In this document: positions 35,307-46,325 of the stretch, one piece after another
How the letters are laid out: the number at the start of each line of letters is the position of its first letter
Numbering within the stretch: the stretch's first letter is position 1
From: Pseudogracilibacillus sp.
GTDB taxonomy: Bacteria > Bacillota > Bacilli > Bacillales > Amphibacillaceae
Length of the DNA: 64,000 nucleotides
Assembly (NCBI GenBank): GCA_026169815.1
Contig: JAPFDT010000007.1
Span: forward strand, 110,133 to 174,132
Direction: 5' to 3'
The notes under the pieces: model-generated
The model's database searches: none
What the model was told of the DNA's origin: nothing
What the model saw: the letters and a program-made list of their open reading frames with translations, nothing else
Position numbers and translations under genes: made by a program

Positions 35307-35990
35307 ATGTCAAATATAGGTTGTAAAATAATAAAGAATTTTAATCGACCAGATAAAACTATTACAGATACTTTAGGGAAATATCCAGTTTCGAATATTG
35401 ATGATTGTATGAATCGATTATCCTCTGTTCATAGAGATATAAAACCTATTAATGATACAAAATTATTTGGTACAGCTTTTACAGTCAAGGTACCAGAAGG
35501 AGATAATTTGATGTTTCATAAAGCAATGGATATGGCAAAAGAAGGAGATGTAATAGTTATTGATGCTGGAGGAAGTACACATAGAGCAATATTAGGTGAT
35601 TTAATGGCCAATTATTGCAAAGTACGAGGAATTGCAGGAGTTGTTGTAGATGGAAGTGTTCGTGACTATGAAGAACTCTCTAAGATGGATTTCCCTGTTT
35701 ATGCCAGAGGGATAACTCCTAGGGGGCCTTACAAAAATGGTCCGGGAGAGATTAATACAACAATTAGTTTTGGTGGTCAAATGGTATCTCCAGGAGATAT
35801 TGTTATAGGAGATGGTGACGGATTGATATTTATTCCTCTAGAAGAATCCGAAGAAATACTTAAAAAAGTGAAAGATGTATATAAAAAAGAAGATGAAATA
35901 TTAAATACAATAAAAAAAGATGGTACGTATAGTAGATCATGGGTTGATACGCAACTTGAAGAAATAAAATGTGAATATATAAAACAATAA
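35307..35990 (+). CDS. RraA-like / 4-hydroxy-4-methyl-2-oxoglutarate (HMG/CHA) aldolase family protein
   Basis: A 227-aa protein of the RraA/HMG aldolase family, class II pyruvate aldolases that cleave 4-hydroxy-4-methyl- or 4-carboxy-4-hydroxy-2-oxo acids to pyruvate. The key elements are GTAFTVKVPEGDN, GDLMANYCKVRGIAGVVVDG followed by SVRD (the Arg and Asp of the active site), and FGGQMVSPGDIVIGDGDG. Stand-alone RraA inhibitors of RNase E are shorter and less likely in a Gram-positive bacterium. The start has GGAGG. With the upstream dehydrogenase it could form a two-step oxidation and retro-aldol route. Confidence 0.85.
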   Translation: MSNIGCKIIKNFNRPDKTITDTLGKYPVSNIDDCMNRLSSVHRDIKPINDTKLFGTAFTVKVPEGDNLMFHKAMDMAKEGDVIVIDAGGSTHRAILGDLMANYCKVRGIAGVVVDGSVRDYEELSKMDFPVYARGITPRGPYKNGPGEINTTISFGGQMVSPGDIVIGDGDGLIFIPLEESEEILKKVKDVYKKEDEILNTIKKDGTYSRSWVDTQLEEIKCEYIKQ

Positions 35991-36014
35991 CCTATTTTAT
36001 AAAGGAGAATTAAC

Positions 36015-37061
36015 ATGAAAAAGTTTTCATTACTTTTAGTAGTTTCTATTTTATTCGTTCTTGTCGCTTGTAGTGGTAACGATGATTCAGAAGGTACTAA
36101 TGAAGAAGAGTATGTTTTTAGATTTAATGCTAATTTCAGTGAAAATGAACTAGAAAATACACCTGCACTTCATAGTATTAAAGAGTTTAAAGAAGAAGTA
36201 GAGAAAAAAAGTGATGGTCGTTTACAAATAGATTTATTCTTTGATGGTCAGTTGGGAAAATCTCCATCAGAAGTCATTGGCGGGGCTCAAAGTGGGGCAT
36301 TTGAAATGTTTAACTTAGTAAGTGCTAGTTGGGGAGAATATACAGATGCATTCTTACCATTGAACATCCCTTATTTAATAACGGATGCAGAGGTTGGGCA
36401 GGAAGTATTAAATGGTTCAATTGGTGAGAGCATGGCAGAAAAGGTTTTAGAAGATACAGAAGTAAGAATTGCTTTTTATAGAGATCAAGGCTTTCGACAT
36501 ATGTCTAACAACAAAAAGCCGATTGAATCCCCAGCGGATTTAAAAGGGTTAAAAATGAGGGTTTTAGATGATCCATATACTATCGATACATATAAAACCA
36601 TGGGAGCTTCAACTGTATCTATTGCATACAGTGAGTTGTATACTTCAGCACAACAAGGAGTAATTGACGGTTTTGATAACTTATATCCCAACTTACTCAA
36701 TGCTAAATTGCATGAAGTCCAGGAGTATTTAACGGCTACTAAAAACGGATATACTCCTATAGTAGTTGGAATTCATGATGAGGTCTATCAATCTTTACCA
36801 GAAGATTTACAAGAAATCTTTGATGAAGCTGCTTATAATTCTCAACAAAGAACAGAAGAGGACGATTTATTTATGGAAGAGGTAATAGAAGAATTAGAAG
36901 AACATATGGAATTTAATGAGTTAACCCAAGATCAATTAGATGCTTTTAAAGAAGAAATGGCTCCTATAGAAGAAAAAGCGAAAGAGAATTTAGGAGAAGA
37001 GGAATGGAATAAGATAATTGATGAGATACAAGAAATTGAAGCAGAGTTAGGTATAGAATAA
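36015..37061 (+). CDS. dctP: TRAP transporter substrate-binding lipoprotein (DctP family)
   Basis: A 348-aa extracytoplasmic solute receptor. The lipobox LVAC places the lipidated Cys at residue 19. The DctP pattern follows, including SPADLKGLKMRVLDD and the central QGVIDGFDN segment, where a conserved Arg (in LKMR) binds the carboxylate of the ligand. AAAGGAG precedes the ATG. A stem-loop between it and dctQ (37072-37108) could keep the receptor more abundant than the membrane subunits. The ligand is an organic acid, presumably the substrate of the dehydrogenase/aldolase pair. Confidence 0.9.
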   Translation: MKKFSLLLVVSILFVLVACSGNDDSEGTNEEEYVFRFNANFSENELENTPALHSIKEFKEEVEKKSDGRLQIDLFFDGQLGKSPSEVIGGAQSGAFEMFNLVSASWGEYTDAFLPLNIPYLITDAEVGQEVLNGSIGESMAEKVLEDTEVRIAFYRDQGFRHMSNNKKPIESPADLKGLKMRVLDDPYTIDTYKTMGASTVSIAYSELYTSAQQGVIDGFDNLYPNLLNAKLHEVQEYLTATKNGYTPIVVGIHDEVYQSLPEDLQEIFDEAAYNSQQRTEEDDLFMEEVIEELEEHMEFNELTQDQLDAFKEEMAPIEEKAKENLGEEEWNKIIDEIQEIEAELGIE

Positions 37062-37071
37062 TAGAAAAAGA

Positions 37072-37108
37072 AGGGCTGAGTGTTCATGTTATAAATACAT
37101 TGAGCCCT
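37072..37108 (+). other. Intercistronic hairpin between dctP and dctQ
   Basis: AGGGCT (37072-37077) pairs with AGCCCT (37103-37108), with further weak pairing inside. No T run follows, so mRNA stabilisation or partial attenuation is more likely than full termination. Confidence 0.45.
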
Positions 37109-37213
37109 CTATTATTAAAATCATTGTATCTTTATTTAATAAAATCTATTATAAAACTGTAATTTTCAAAGGTTTAATTAGATTTCCATATATAGAAAAA
37201 GGAGATAAATTAA

Positions 37214-37747
37214 ATGAATAAAAAAACAAAAAAGTTTTTAAACGAATTTGACTTATACATTGGAGCTGCCATATTGTTTATATTAACGATTTTGTTAACA
37301 TGCCAAGTCATACTGCGATATGTCTTTGGGCATTCATTTAGCTGGATAGAAGAAGTTTCAATTATTTTGTTCATTTTGATGACTTACTTTGGGGTAAGTT
37401 CAGCTGCTCTATATGGTAAACATTTAAAGGTGGATTTTTTTATAGAAAAACTTAGTTTCAAATATAAAAAGTGGGCTCTCTTTTATACAGATTTGATTAC
37501 TATAATATTTTGTAGTTATATAATTTTCCCTCTATTGCAGATTATCAATGAATTCACAAAATCAAATAGTAAAACAATTATCCTAAATATTCCTAAGGAT
37601 TTGATTTATTATGTTATTGTATTCTGTTTAATCTTAACTATAATTAGACTAATTCAGCGAAACATAATTATTTTTAAATCAGGTGATGATTATGAGAACA
37701 CAAATAATGATTCAATTTTTGATAACATAGAGGAGATAAAGAAATGA
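37214..37747 (+). CDS. dctQ: TRAP transporter small membrane subunit (DctQ)
   Basis: A 177-aa protein with four membrane spans and the family signature around RYVFGHSFSWIEEVSIILFI (first loop and second span). It forms the membrane complex with DctM. AAAAAGGAG precedes the ATG. Its stop codon overlaps the start of dctM in an ATGA junction, implying translational coupling. Confidence 0.9.
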   Translation: MNKKTKKFLNEFDLYIGAAILFILTILLTCQVILRYVFGHSFSWIEEVSIILFILMTYFGVSSAALYGKHLKVDFFIEKLSFKYKKWALFYTDLITIIFCSYIIFPLLQIINEFTKSNSKTIILNIPKDLIYYVIVFCLILTIIRLIQRNIIIFKSGDDYENTNNDSIFDNIEEIKK

Positions 37748-39033
37748 GTGTAATTATTTTATTTATTGCAATGGCCTTTCTTTTATTAACCGGGATACCT
37801 ATAGGGGTCGCACTTGCAGGCGCTATGTTGATCTTACTTATTTTTGATCCTGTAACAAGTGTAGAGTTTATTGCACAATCACTCTATTCGGGGTTAGATA
37901 GCTTTATTTTAATCGCACTTCCCTTTTTTATAATGGCAGGCACTATTATGGAAAAAGCAGGTATATCACAAAAGTTGGTAAATGCAGCTAATTCAATTGT
38001 TGGTAATGTTACAGGGAGTTTAGGAATGGTTTCGATTATAACTTGCATGTTATTTGGTGCGGTATCTGGTTCAGCTATTGCTACAGTTGCTGCAGTAGGA
38101 AGTATAATGTTACCGGAAATGGCAAAAGCGGGTTACGATAAAAGGTATGCTACAGGATTAATAGCCGTCGCAGGAAGTTTAGGTATGATAGTACCACCCA
38201 GTTCTCCTATGATTGTTTATGGAGTAACTAATAATGTTTCTATTAATGCATTATTTATGGCAGGAATAGTTCCCGCTTTAATTTTAAGTTCTTTACTTAT
38301 GATAGTAAATTATTATTATAGTAAAAAAAATGGTTATACAGGCAATGATGAAAAGTTATCAATAAAAAATATCATTAAAAGTTTTTGGGATGCTAAATGG
38401 GCACTTTTTATGCCTATTTTGGTTTTAGGAGGAATATATACAGGGATTTTCACTCCTACAGAAGCTGCAGTTATTGCATGTACTTATGGTCTTATTATAG
38501 GAATTTTTATTTATAAAACATTGAACGTTAGAAAGATTTGGGATTTATATAAATCTAGTACTAGTTTTATAGGTGCTATATTATTTACATTTGCCCCTGC
38601 TGGTGCTTTAGGTGCAATTTTCGCTTATTTAAAAGTACCTCAAAAAATAACTGATGGCTTTTTAACGATTACAACTAACCAGACAATTATATTATTATTA
38701 ATTTTTGTATTATTAATTATTGCTGGAATGTTTATGGAAACTACTCCACTAATAATTATTTTATCACCTTTATTACTAACTGTTGCAACAGCCATCGATG
38801 TTAATCCAGTTCACTTTGGTATCTTTATGGTCATTTCAGTTACGGTTGGGTTGGTTACGCCGCCAGTGGCAATGAATTTGTTTGTCGCCCAAGCAATGAC
38901 TAGAATAAATATCATGACAATAGCACGTGCAGCATTACCATTTATATTAGTCTTATCATTTACAGCTTTATTAATTATGTATTTCCCTGATATTTCTTTA
39001 GCATTACTTCGATTACTTGATATACCACATTAG
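37744..39033 (+). CDS. dctM: TRAP transporter large membrane subunit (DctM)
   Basis: A 429-aa sodium-coupled transport subunit with about 12 spans. Typical segments are GIPIGVALAGAMLILL, IALPFFIMAGTIMEKAGIS, the GSLGMIVPPSSPMIVYG motif and, near the end, GLVTPPVAMNLFVAQAM. Starts within the ATGA overlap with dctQ. Last intact gene of the module; decayed pyruvate carboxylase sequence follows. TRAP transporters are less common in Bacillaceae than in marine proteobacteria, consistent with horizontal acquisition. Confidence 0.93.
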   Translation: MSVIILFIAMAFLLLTGIPIGVALAGAMLILLIFDPVTSVEFIAQSLYSGLDSFILIALPFFIMAGTIMEKAGISQKLVNAANSIVGNVTGSLGMVSIITCMLFGAVSGSAIATVAAVGSIMLPEMAKAGYDKRYATGLIAVAGSLGMIVPPSSPMIVYGVTNNVSINALFMAGIVPALILSSLLMIVNYYYSKKNGYTGNDEKLSIKNIIKSFWDAKWALFMPILVLGGIYTGIFTPTEAAVIACTYGLIIGIFIYKTLNVRKIWDLYKSSTSFIGAILFTFAPAGALGAIFAYLKVPQKITDGFLTITTNQTIILLLIFVLLIIAGMFMETTPLIIILSPLLLTVATAIDVNPVHFGIFMVISVTVGLVTPPVAMNLFVAQAMTRINIMTIARAALPFILVLSFTALLIMYFPDISLALLRLLDIPH

Positions 39034-39082
39034 TTATATATTTGATATAAAAGTTAAACTATATTAATTTTTATATCTTAAA

Positions 39083-39749
39083 AGGTGAAGTTGTCATAGA
39101 AGTACAAGTAATAAATAAAATTTTAGTATAGCATCATGGAGAAGTTGCAATTCGTATAATTTAGAACTTGTAAAGAACTAAGCATTCATACAGTCTCTGT
39201 TCATACTAAGGAACATGCTTCTTCTTTGCAGCAATACAAAGCTGACGAATCATATTCTATTTAGTAAAAATAAAGGACCAATAAAGGTTTATTTAGATAT
39301 ATTTGACGATAAAGTGAAGGCGAAATCAGCTGTTGGAAATGATGAAACATATAGAAAAATGCATTTTAAATCCCATGCACATTGAGTACAAATCTCAGGG
39401 ATAGTGAAAAAAATGTAGTACATTAATATAAAAGAGATAGTTCGATTCAAAGACGTCACCAAAAGTAGTAGTTACTCCAAGCACCTCCTTAAAGAGGAGT
39501 TATGAGATTGAATCTTTAAAACAGATGAAGATGATCCATCCGAAACATATAGGATCAAATATGCCTGGTCTGTCATTAAAACGCTGTGTGAAGCAGATGA
39601 TAAAGTAGTAAAAGGTGTGATTATCTAATTATTACAGAACCAATGAAAATGAAAGCAACGAATCAAGCACCATTTAAAGGTGTTGTAAAAGAGTATATGT
39701 TAAGAATGGAGATGCTATAGAAGTTAATGATTTATTAGTAGAATTTTAA
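39083..39749 (+). pseudogene. pyc: Heavily deleted pyruvate carboxylase relic
   Basis: Pieces of a biotin-dependent carboxylase occur in order, in shifting frames. At about 39110-39260 they read NKILV, then GEVAIRII, then RTCKELSIHTVSVHTKEH and QQYKADESYS (biotin carboxylase N-terminus). At about 39285-39470 come DKVKAKSAVG and YKRDSSIQRRHQK (the ERDCSxQRRHQK signature). At about 39525-39749 come HPKHIGSNMPG and the biotin-site segment EPMKMKATNQAPFKGVVKE, ending NDLLVEF and a stop. The carboxyltransferase domain and most of the carboxylase are gone. The domain order and the PKHIGSNMPG linker match pyruvate carboxylase rather than separate AccB/AccC. Confidence 0.85.
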
Positions 39750-40240
39750 TAGCATTTAACATTACCTAGATGTTTATTAAAGGAAGTAAAATAAACAGAA
39801 CAAGATGTGTGAAAGTTTCATTATAATGAAATGATGTTAAAGTAAAATGATATTACATGCGTGAATAATAAGAGGTTTAAAAATATTTTCTTAATTAATT
39901 GAAATAAATGCAAAAGAGAATACTCCATTATTCAATGCAGAAAACAGAGATATGTGTAAAATATTTCTCTGTGGTAATTAAGTTTAATTTCACTAGTAAA
40001 AAAAGAGAAAGCACTCTATCATAAACGTATGCCTTGGCCTGCAAATATACTATGAAAAGAGGCTTTCTCATAGGGCTTATTATAACAATAACTTATAAAT
40101 TATTAAAGGAAACAGCAAATCTGATTGAAGTTGAAAATCAGTTATAATTCTCGATGTATAAACACAAATGTTGCTGTAATCACCTCGGAATATAAACAAT
40201 AATCAATGGAATTTTCATTTTATTTTCAGACAATAAAAAA
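39750..40240. other. AT-rich degenerate region
   Basis: No gene. AGAGAAAGC (40003-40011) and GCTTTCTC (40062-40069) form a long-looped hairpin whose U tract would serve a leftward transcript, yet no leftward gene lies before it, so it may be a relic. The remainder shows no recognisable coding trace. Confidence 0.4.
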
Positions 40241-40760
40241 TCCTTTATAATAGTTGGTAGGTAGTAAACTATCCAAATTCAATATAAAGGAAGAATGTTT
40301 AAATTAGGATACACAAAATAATGTATTTGCACAATGGTTATCTCCTATAAATCAAATTTTATTTGATAATCCTAGTTTAGAAGTATTAATTTGGTTACTA
40401 TACGAAAAAATTGTTTATGAAACCCTATTATTTCATTACTTCTTCATGCTCAACTACACAAAGCCGTAAACTTACAAGCAATTAGCGATAGGCTCTTTTC
40501 TACAGTGCTGCAATAATCTATTGAATTACATTCCTTCAGCAGTTTATAATCAAGTATATATCGCAATGCTTGTATATTATTTGAACGCCCTTACTCAAAT
40601 TTATACAAAGAGTCATCGAACTTATTTACAAATAAGTCTTTATCCCAAGACTTCCCTTTGAATGCCAAAACATATTTAGCTTAGATAAATAAAAAGGTGC
40701 CGTAATAATCAATATGTTGCCTGTTACCACTGTCTAAAAGTTATAAGAAGAAGATGGATA
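40241..40760 (+). mobile_element. IS4-family transposase remnant, copy 2 (N- and C-terminal parts)
   Basis: From 40314 the frame reads NVFAQWLSPINQILF, then after a shift QLHKAVNLQAISDRLFSTVLQ. These match the N-terminus of Bacillus IS4-type transposases (FGQWLSPIN; LFAQLHExESLxAISD). The middle with the catalytic residues is deleted. NQVYIAMLVYYLNALTQIY and TYLQISLYPKTSL (40551-40680) are the C-terminus. It shares the C-terminal part and downstream sequence with the remnant at 32725-32965 and lies in the same orientation. Confidence 0.8.
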
Positions 40761-40785
40761 TCTACTACTTAACAAACAACCTTAA

Positions 40786-40824
40786 AGAAAAAACCTCTGA
40801 CTAAGTTGATAAATTAGTCAGAGG
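40786..40824 (-). terminator. Terminator of the groES-groEL transcript
   Basis: CCTCTGACTA (40794-40803) and TAGTCAGAGG (40815-40824) form a perfect 10-bp stem. The A run at 40788-40793 gives the U tract in the leftward direction. Confidence 0.85.
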
Positions 40825-40954
40825 AATATTTTAAATATACTGGTAAAAATACAGTGATTTTACCGATTATGACGCCAATCATGACCAAATGAATAACCAC
40901 TAAATTGTTTTGTATGTTCTAAGCATTGAGATAATTGGACTTATGGAGAGGTTA

Positions 40955-42919
<1,965 letters not shown>

Positions 42920-42941
42920 TCATTTGCAATATTTTTCTACT

Positions 42942-42968
42942 TTAGCACTCAACGTGTCCGAGTGCTAA
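42942..42968 (-). promoter_or_regulatory. CIRCE operator (HrcA binding site)
   Basis: TTAGCACTC (42942-42950), nine bases, GAGTGCTAA (42960-42968): a perfect match to the CIRCE consensus. It lies in the 5' untranslated region of groES. Confidence 0.97.
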
Positions 42969-42979
42969 CAACAATTATT

Positions 42980-43008
42980 ATAATAAATAATTTCCATTAA
43001 AATTGCAA
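42980..43008 (-). promoter_or_regulatory. Sigma-A promoter of groES-groEL
   Basis: Leftward, TTGCAA (43008-43003) and TATTAT (42985-42980) are 17 bp apart, directly upstream of the CIRCE element. Confidence 0.65.
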
Positions 43009-43179
43009 GTGATTCAGTCTTAAATCATTACTTTTATTTAAAAAACTTATTTTACGTTGACTAGTTACGTTTTATTTATAGATTCAGAGAAGGTAATTAC
43101 TATCATTTAATTAGCCCTATTGTAGATTATTGTAGGTGATGCCCTTATTCTTGTGTAAAATACTTATATGATTTAAATA

Positions 43180-43310
43180 GTCGCTACAGAAACCTACTAG
43201 GCTTTCCGAGGGATCGGCTTCAGCCTCCTCGCTCACAAAAAACGTTCGCTGTGTGGGGTCTTCAGCTCGTTCTGTTTCCTCAGGAGTCTTCGTAGGTTTC
43301 TTTCGCTATA
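43180..43310 (+). repeat. GC-rich palindromic intergenic repeat, copy 4
   Basis: GTCGCTACAGAAACCTAC then TAGGCTTTCCGAGGGA on the left mirrors TCCTCAGGAGTCTTCGTAGG then TTTCTTTCGC on the right. It is the short form without the ACAGGACGTG inner module. It fills the gap between the groES promoter and the flavin reductase gene; the remainder of 43009-43412 shows nothing else. Confidence 0.8.
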
Positions 43311-43385
43311 CTTTATTTCTTCAATTAATATTTACACAAACAAACGGACACAATCCCATCGTACGGCACATATAAAAAAGTTAGA

Positions 43386-43414
43386 CAAAAAAATAAAGCT
43401 GCATAAACAGCTTT
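43386..43414 (-). terminator. Terminator of the S-box operon
   Basis: AAAGCTG (43395-43401) pairs with CAGCTTT (43408-43414); the A-rich stretch at 43386-43394 provides the U tract leftward. The stem overlaps the stop codon of the last gene. Confidence 0.75.
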
Positions 43415-43958
43415 ACTGTAAAATTGAGATACTCCTTTTTTCGATTGCTTCTACTAAATACTCTATTTGCTTTTCGATACGGTCATAAATACTTTGATCA
43501 ATGATTGGATTTTTTTCTGTTTTATTAATTTGTTCATCTGTAATAAATACACCGTTTAAACTTTGGCCTTTTAAAATTGCAATAAGGGGCTTTAATGTAT
43601 ATTCGATTGCGAGTAAATGTGCAAGGCTGCCCCCAGTCATAATTGGCAGAACTGCTTTATGCTTGAAAACATCTTGGGGTAAAAGATCAATGAATGCTTT
43701 TAGTGCACCTGTATAAGCCGCTTTATACACTGGTGATGAAATGACAATTGATTTTGCATTGGCGATTTGTTGAACCGCATTTTTAATTTTTTCATGATTG
43801 TAATGACCGTACATTAATGCCTCTGCTGGTATATCTGTGACACTAATCTTCGTGACAGAGTAACCACTATGTTGTATAGTTGAACCGATAAAATCCAATA
43901 CCTTTTCAGATCGTGATTGAACAGAAGGACTTCCCGAAATTAATACAATATCACTCAA
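43413..43958 (-). CDS. NAD(P)H-dependent FMN reductase (SsuE-like)
   Basis: A 181-aa flavodoxin-fold reductase. LISGSPSVQSRSEKVLDF binds the FMN phosphate and SSPVYKAAYTGALKAFIDLLP is the family motif. It supplies reduced FMN to a flavin-dependent monooxygenase, here presumably the NtaA/DszA-type enzyme encoded just upstream. The start is TTG 43958 with AAAGGAAG upstream. Last gene of the SAM-regulated sulfur operon. Confidence 0.88.
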   Translation of the reverse strand: MSDIVLISGSPSVQSRSEKVLDFIGSTIQHSGYSVTKISVTDIPAEALMYGHYNHEKIKNAVQQIANAKSIVISSPVYKAAYTGALKAFIDLLPQDVFKHKAVLPIMTGGSLAHLLAIEYTLKPLIAILKGQSLNGVFITDEQINKTEKNPIIDQSIYDRIEKQIEYLVEAIEKRSISILQ

Positions 43959-43978
43959 CAGTTTTCTTCCTTTCTTTT

Positions 43979-45325
43979 TTATACTTCAGTATAATTTGTC
44001 ACAAACTGATTGACAGGCTTTTGTAAACCGAGATGATCTCTTAATGTATCTCCATCATAATCTTTTCTGAAAATACCTCGCTCTTGTAATATTGGTACGA
44101 CTAATTCAACAAAATCTTGTAAATCACGTGGTGCTAACGGAAATTGAATCATAAAACCGTCTGTTGCTTTTTCGCGCCACCACTTTTCCATTTCGTCAGC
44201 AATTTGTGTTGGTGTACCAATAAATCCATCTTTTCTTCCTGGTCCAAAAAAACGCCCATATAAATCACCGACTGTTAAATCTTTATCCTCATCAATAATT
44301 GCCTTCATTTCTAAAAAATTACTTTGAATACTATTTACCTCTGGAAATTCAACTTCAGAAGCTGGAGTATCCAATGCATATTTTGAAAAGTCTACATTGC
44401 CCATATACCCTGAGACAAATTTCAAACTTTCATATGGATCTGTTAAGGCATACAATTCATAAAACCTCTCCTCAGCCGCTTCTTTCGATAAGGCAACAAT
44501 GGGAGATATACCTTGTAAAATGATTAATTCATCTTCTTTTCGATTGAAATCTTTCAGTTGGTTTTTCAATTTTTGATAATGCTGTTTTGCCTGATCAATA
44601 TTATCCCACATAGTGAAAATAGCTTCTCCTGTCCGAGCGGCTAACCGTTGACCTGGCTGAGAGGCACCTGCTTGAAAAACAACTGGCTGCCCTTGTTTAG
44701 AACGTGCGATATTTAAAGGACCTTTCACTTGAAAATATTCACCTGTATAGTTTATTTCATGCACTTTTTCCTTATCGTAAAATATGTCGTGCTTTTTATC
44801 ATAAACAAATGCATCATCTTCCCATGAATCCCATAAACCTTTGACAATATCGACAAACTCCTCCGCCCTCTTATATCGGTGATCGTGTTCCCAATGGTGA
44901 TCTCTGCTAAAATTTTTCGCAGTTTCACCTGTAGCATCTGCCGTTGTTACGACATTCCATCCTGCTCGCCCCTTACTAATATGGTCGACTGAAGCAAATT
45001 GTCTTGCTAAAACATATGGTTCACTATATGTCGTTGATGCTGTTGCCGCAATGCCAATCTTTCTTGTTGCAGTTGCCAGTGCTGTACTTAGTATGATTGG
45101 ATCAAATCGATTCACAATTTGTGGGTGTGATTCATGATTGATTGCTAAACTATCTGCGGAAAATACGAAATCAAATTTTCCCTTTTCAGCTAATTGTGCT
45201 TGCCCGATTAATTCATCGATATCAATACTTGCATTTGGACTTGCAAGTGGATGCCGCCATGATGCTACATGCATGCCTGAACCTACTAAATATGCACCAA
45301 TATTCATTTGCTGTCTATTAGTCAA
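43979..45325 (-). CDS. Flavin-dependent monooxygenase of the NtaA/SnaA/DszA family
   Basis: A 448-aa luciferase-like monooxygenase that uses FMNH2 from a partner reductase. Typical segments are GAYLVGSGMHVASWRHP, FDFVFSADSLAI, RAGWNVVTTADATGETAKNF and GQPVVFQAGASQPGQRLAAR. Relatives include YxeK and YtnJ of B. subtilis sulfur operons and nitrilotriacetate/dibenzothiophene sulfone monooxygenases. In this operon it probably opens or desulfurises an imported S-substituted compound. The start is TTG 45325 after AAGGAGG. Confidence 0.88.
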   Translation of the reverse strand: MTNRQQMNIGAYLVGSGMHVASWRHPLASPNASIDIDELIGQAQLAEKGKFDFVFSADSLAINHESHPQIVNRFDPIILSTALATATRKIGIAATASTTYSEPYVLARQFASVDHISKGRAGWNVVTTADATGETAKNFSRDHHWEHDHRYKRAEEFVDIVKGLWDSWEDDAFVYDKKHDIFYDKEKVHEINYTGEYFQVKGPLNIARSKQGQPVVFQAGASQPGQRLAARTGEAIFTMWDNIDQAKQHYQKLKNQLKDFNRKEDELIILQGISPIVALSKEAAEERFYELYALTDPYESLKFVSGYMGNVDFSKYALDTPASEVEFPEVNSIQSNFLEMKAIIDEDKDLTVGDLYGRFFGPGRKDGFIGTPTQIADEMEKWWREKATDGFMIQFPLAPRDLQDFVELVVPILQERGIFRKDYDGDTLRDHLGLQKPVNQFVTNYTEV

Positions 45326-45340
45326 TTAAATCATACCTCC

Positions 45341-46189
45341 TTAATTTTTATATGTTTCTTTATACGTTGCTAGTTCTTCTAAAGTAATAGATATCGGTAA
45401 ATAGTTGCCATGATATGTGTCCTCGATAAATTCCTTTGTTGATTCAGACTGATACAACTCTACTAATTTTTGTAATGTTTTATCATCCTTATCTTCAGAT
45501 TGGGCTGCGATGATATTGATATAAGGTTTTGCTGTTTCATTCTCGTGTAAAATAGCGTCTTCCAATGTTAATCCTGCTTCAACGGCCACCCCATTTATAA
45601 TGATTGCCGTTCCAGTATCCTCCATTGATTGTGGTGTGTGGAATCCATCAACAGCGATGATTTCTAAATTCTTTGGATTATCCTTTACCTTGTCTTCGCC
45701 GCCAATACCATCAAAGTCATCCACTACTGTAAGTAATCCAGCCTCTTGTAATAACAGTAATGCCCGCCCCCAATTGGCTGGGTCATTCGGAATTGCTATT
45801 TGCGCTCCATCCTGTATTTCTTCTAGCGATTTGTATTCATTGGAATAGATTCCTAGTGGAGCAATAATTGTAGTACCTATTGGAACAAGGTCACTTCCCG
45901 TTTTTTCATTAAAGGTATCTAAATAGGCGATATGTTGAAATGCATTGACATCAATTTCCCCATCATCTAATGCATCATTTGGATCATAGGCAGATGAGAA
46001 CTGCACTAACTCAATATCCAACCCTTCTTCCTTAGCTTTCTCCGTCAAATATTCCCATGTCTTAAGCTCTGAACTCCGAATTCCGACATGGATTGTTTCA
46101 TCATCTGCTGCACCACTTTTTGATGAGCAACCTGCAAATAGAAGTAAAACAATCCATATCGCAACTAGCTTTCTCTTCTTTTTCTTCAA
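45341..46189 (-). CDS. MetQ/NLPA-family binding lipoprotein, paralogue 1
   Basis: A 282-aa substrate-binding lipoprotein: signal with LLFAGC lipobox, then VGIRSSELKTWEYLTEKAKE and the NLPA pattern with VNAFQHIAYLDTF. It diverges most from methionine-type MetQ in this operon (the VGxxxxPHxEI start of MetQ is changed to RSSELKTWEY), so it may bind a different sulfur compound. Starts at TTG 46189 after AAGGAG. One of three such receptors encoded with a single MetNI transporter. Confidence 0.85.
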   Translation of the reverse strand: MKKKKRKLVAIWIVLLLFAGCSSKSGAADDETIHVGIRSSELKTWEYLTEKAKEEGLDIELVQFSSAYDPNDALDDGEIDVNAFQHIAYLDTFNEKTGSDLVPIGTTIIAPLGIYSNEYKSLEEIQDGAQIAIPNDPANWGRALLLLQEAGLLTVVDDFDGIGGEDKVKDNPKNLEIIAVDGFHTPQSMEDTGTAIIINGVAVEAGLTLEDAILHENETAKPYINIIAAQSEDKDDKTLQKLVELYQSESTKEFIEDTYHGNYLPISITLEELATYKETYKN

Positions 46190-46325
46190 TGCACCCGCTC
46201 CTTACACAGTAATCTTTAAGTGAATCTATTTATCACCAGAAAATAATCAATCATTTTTTCAGACGACAATACGTTCATTGGCAGTTGTTAACTAGAATCT
46301 AATAGGGTCCTTCACTCTTCTACCA

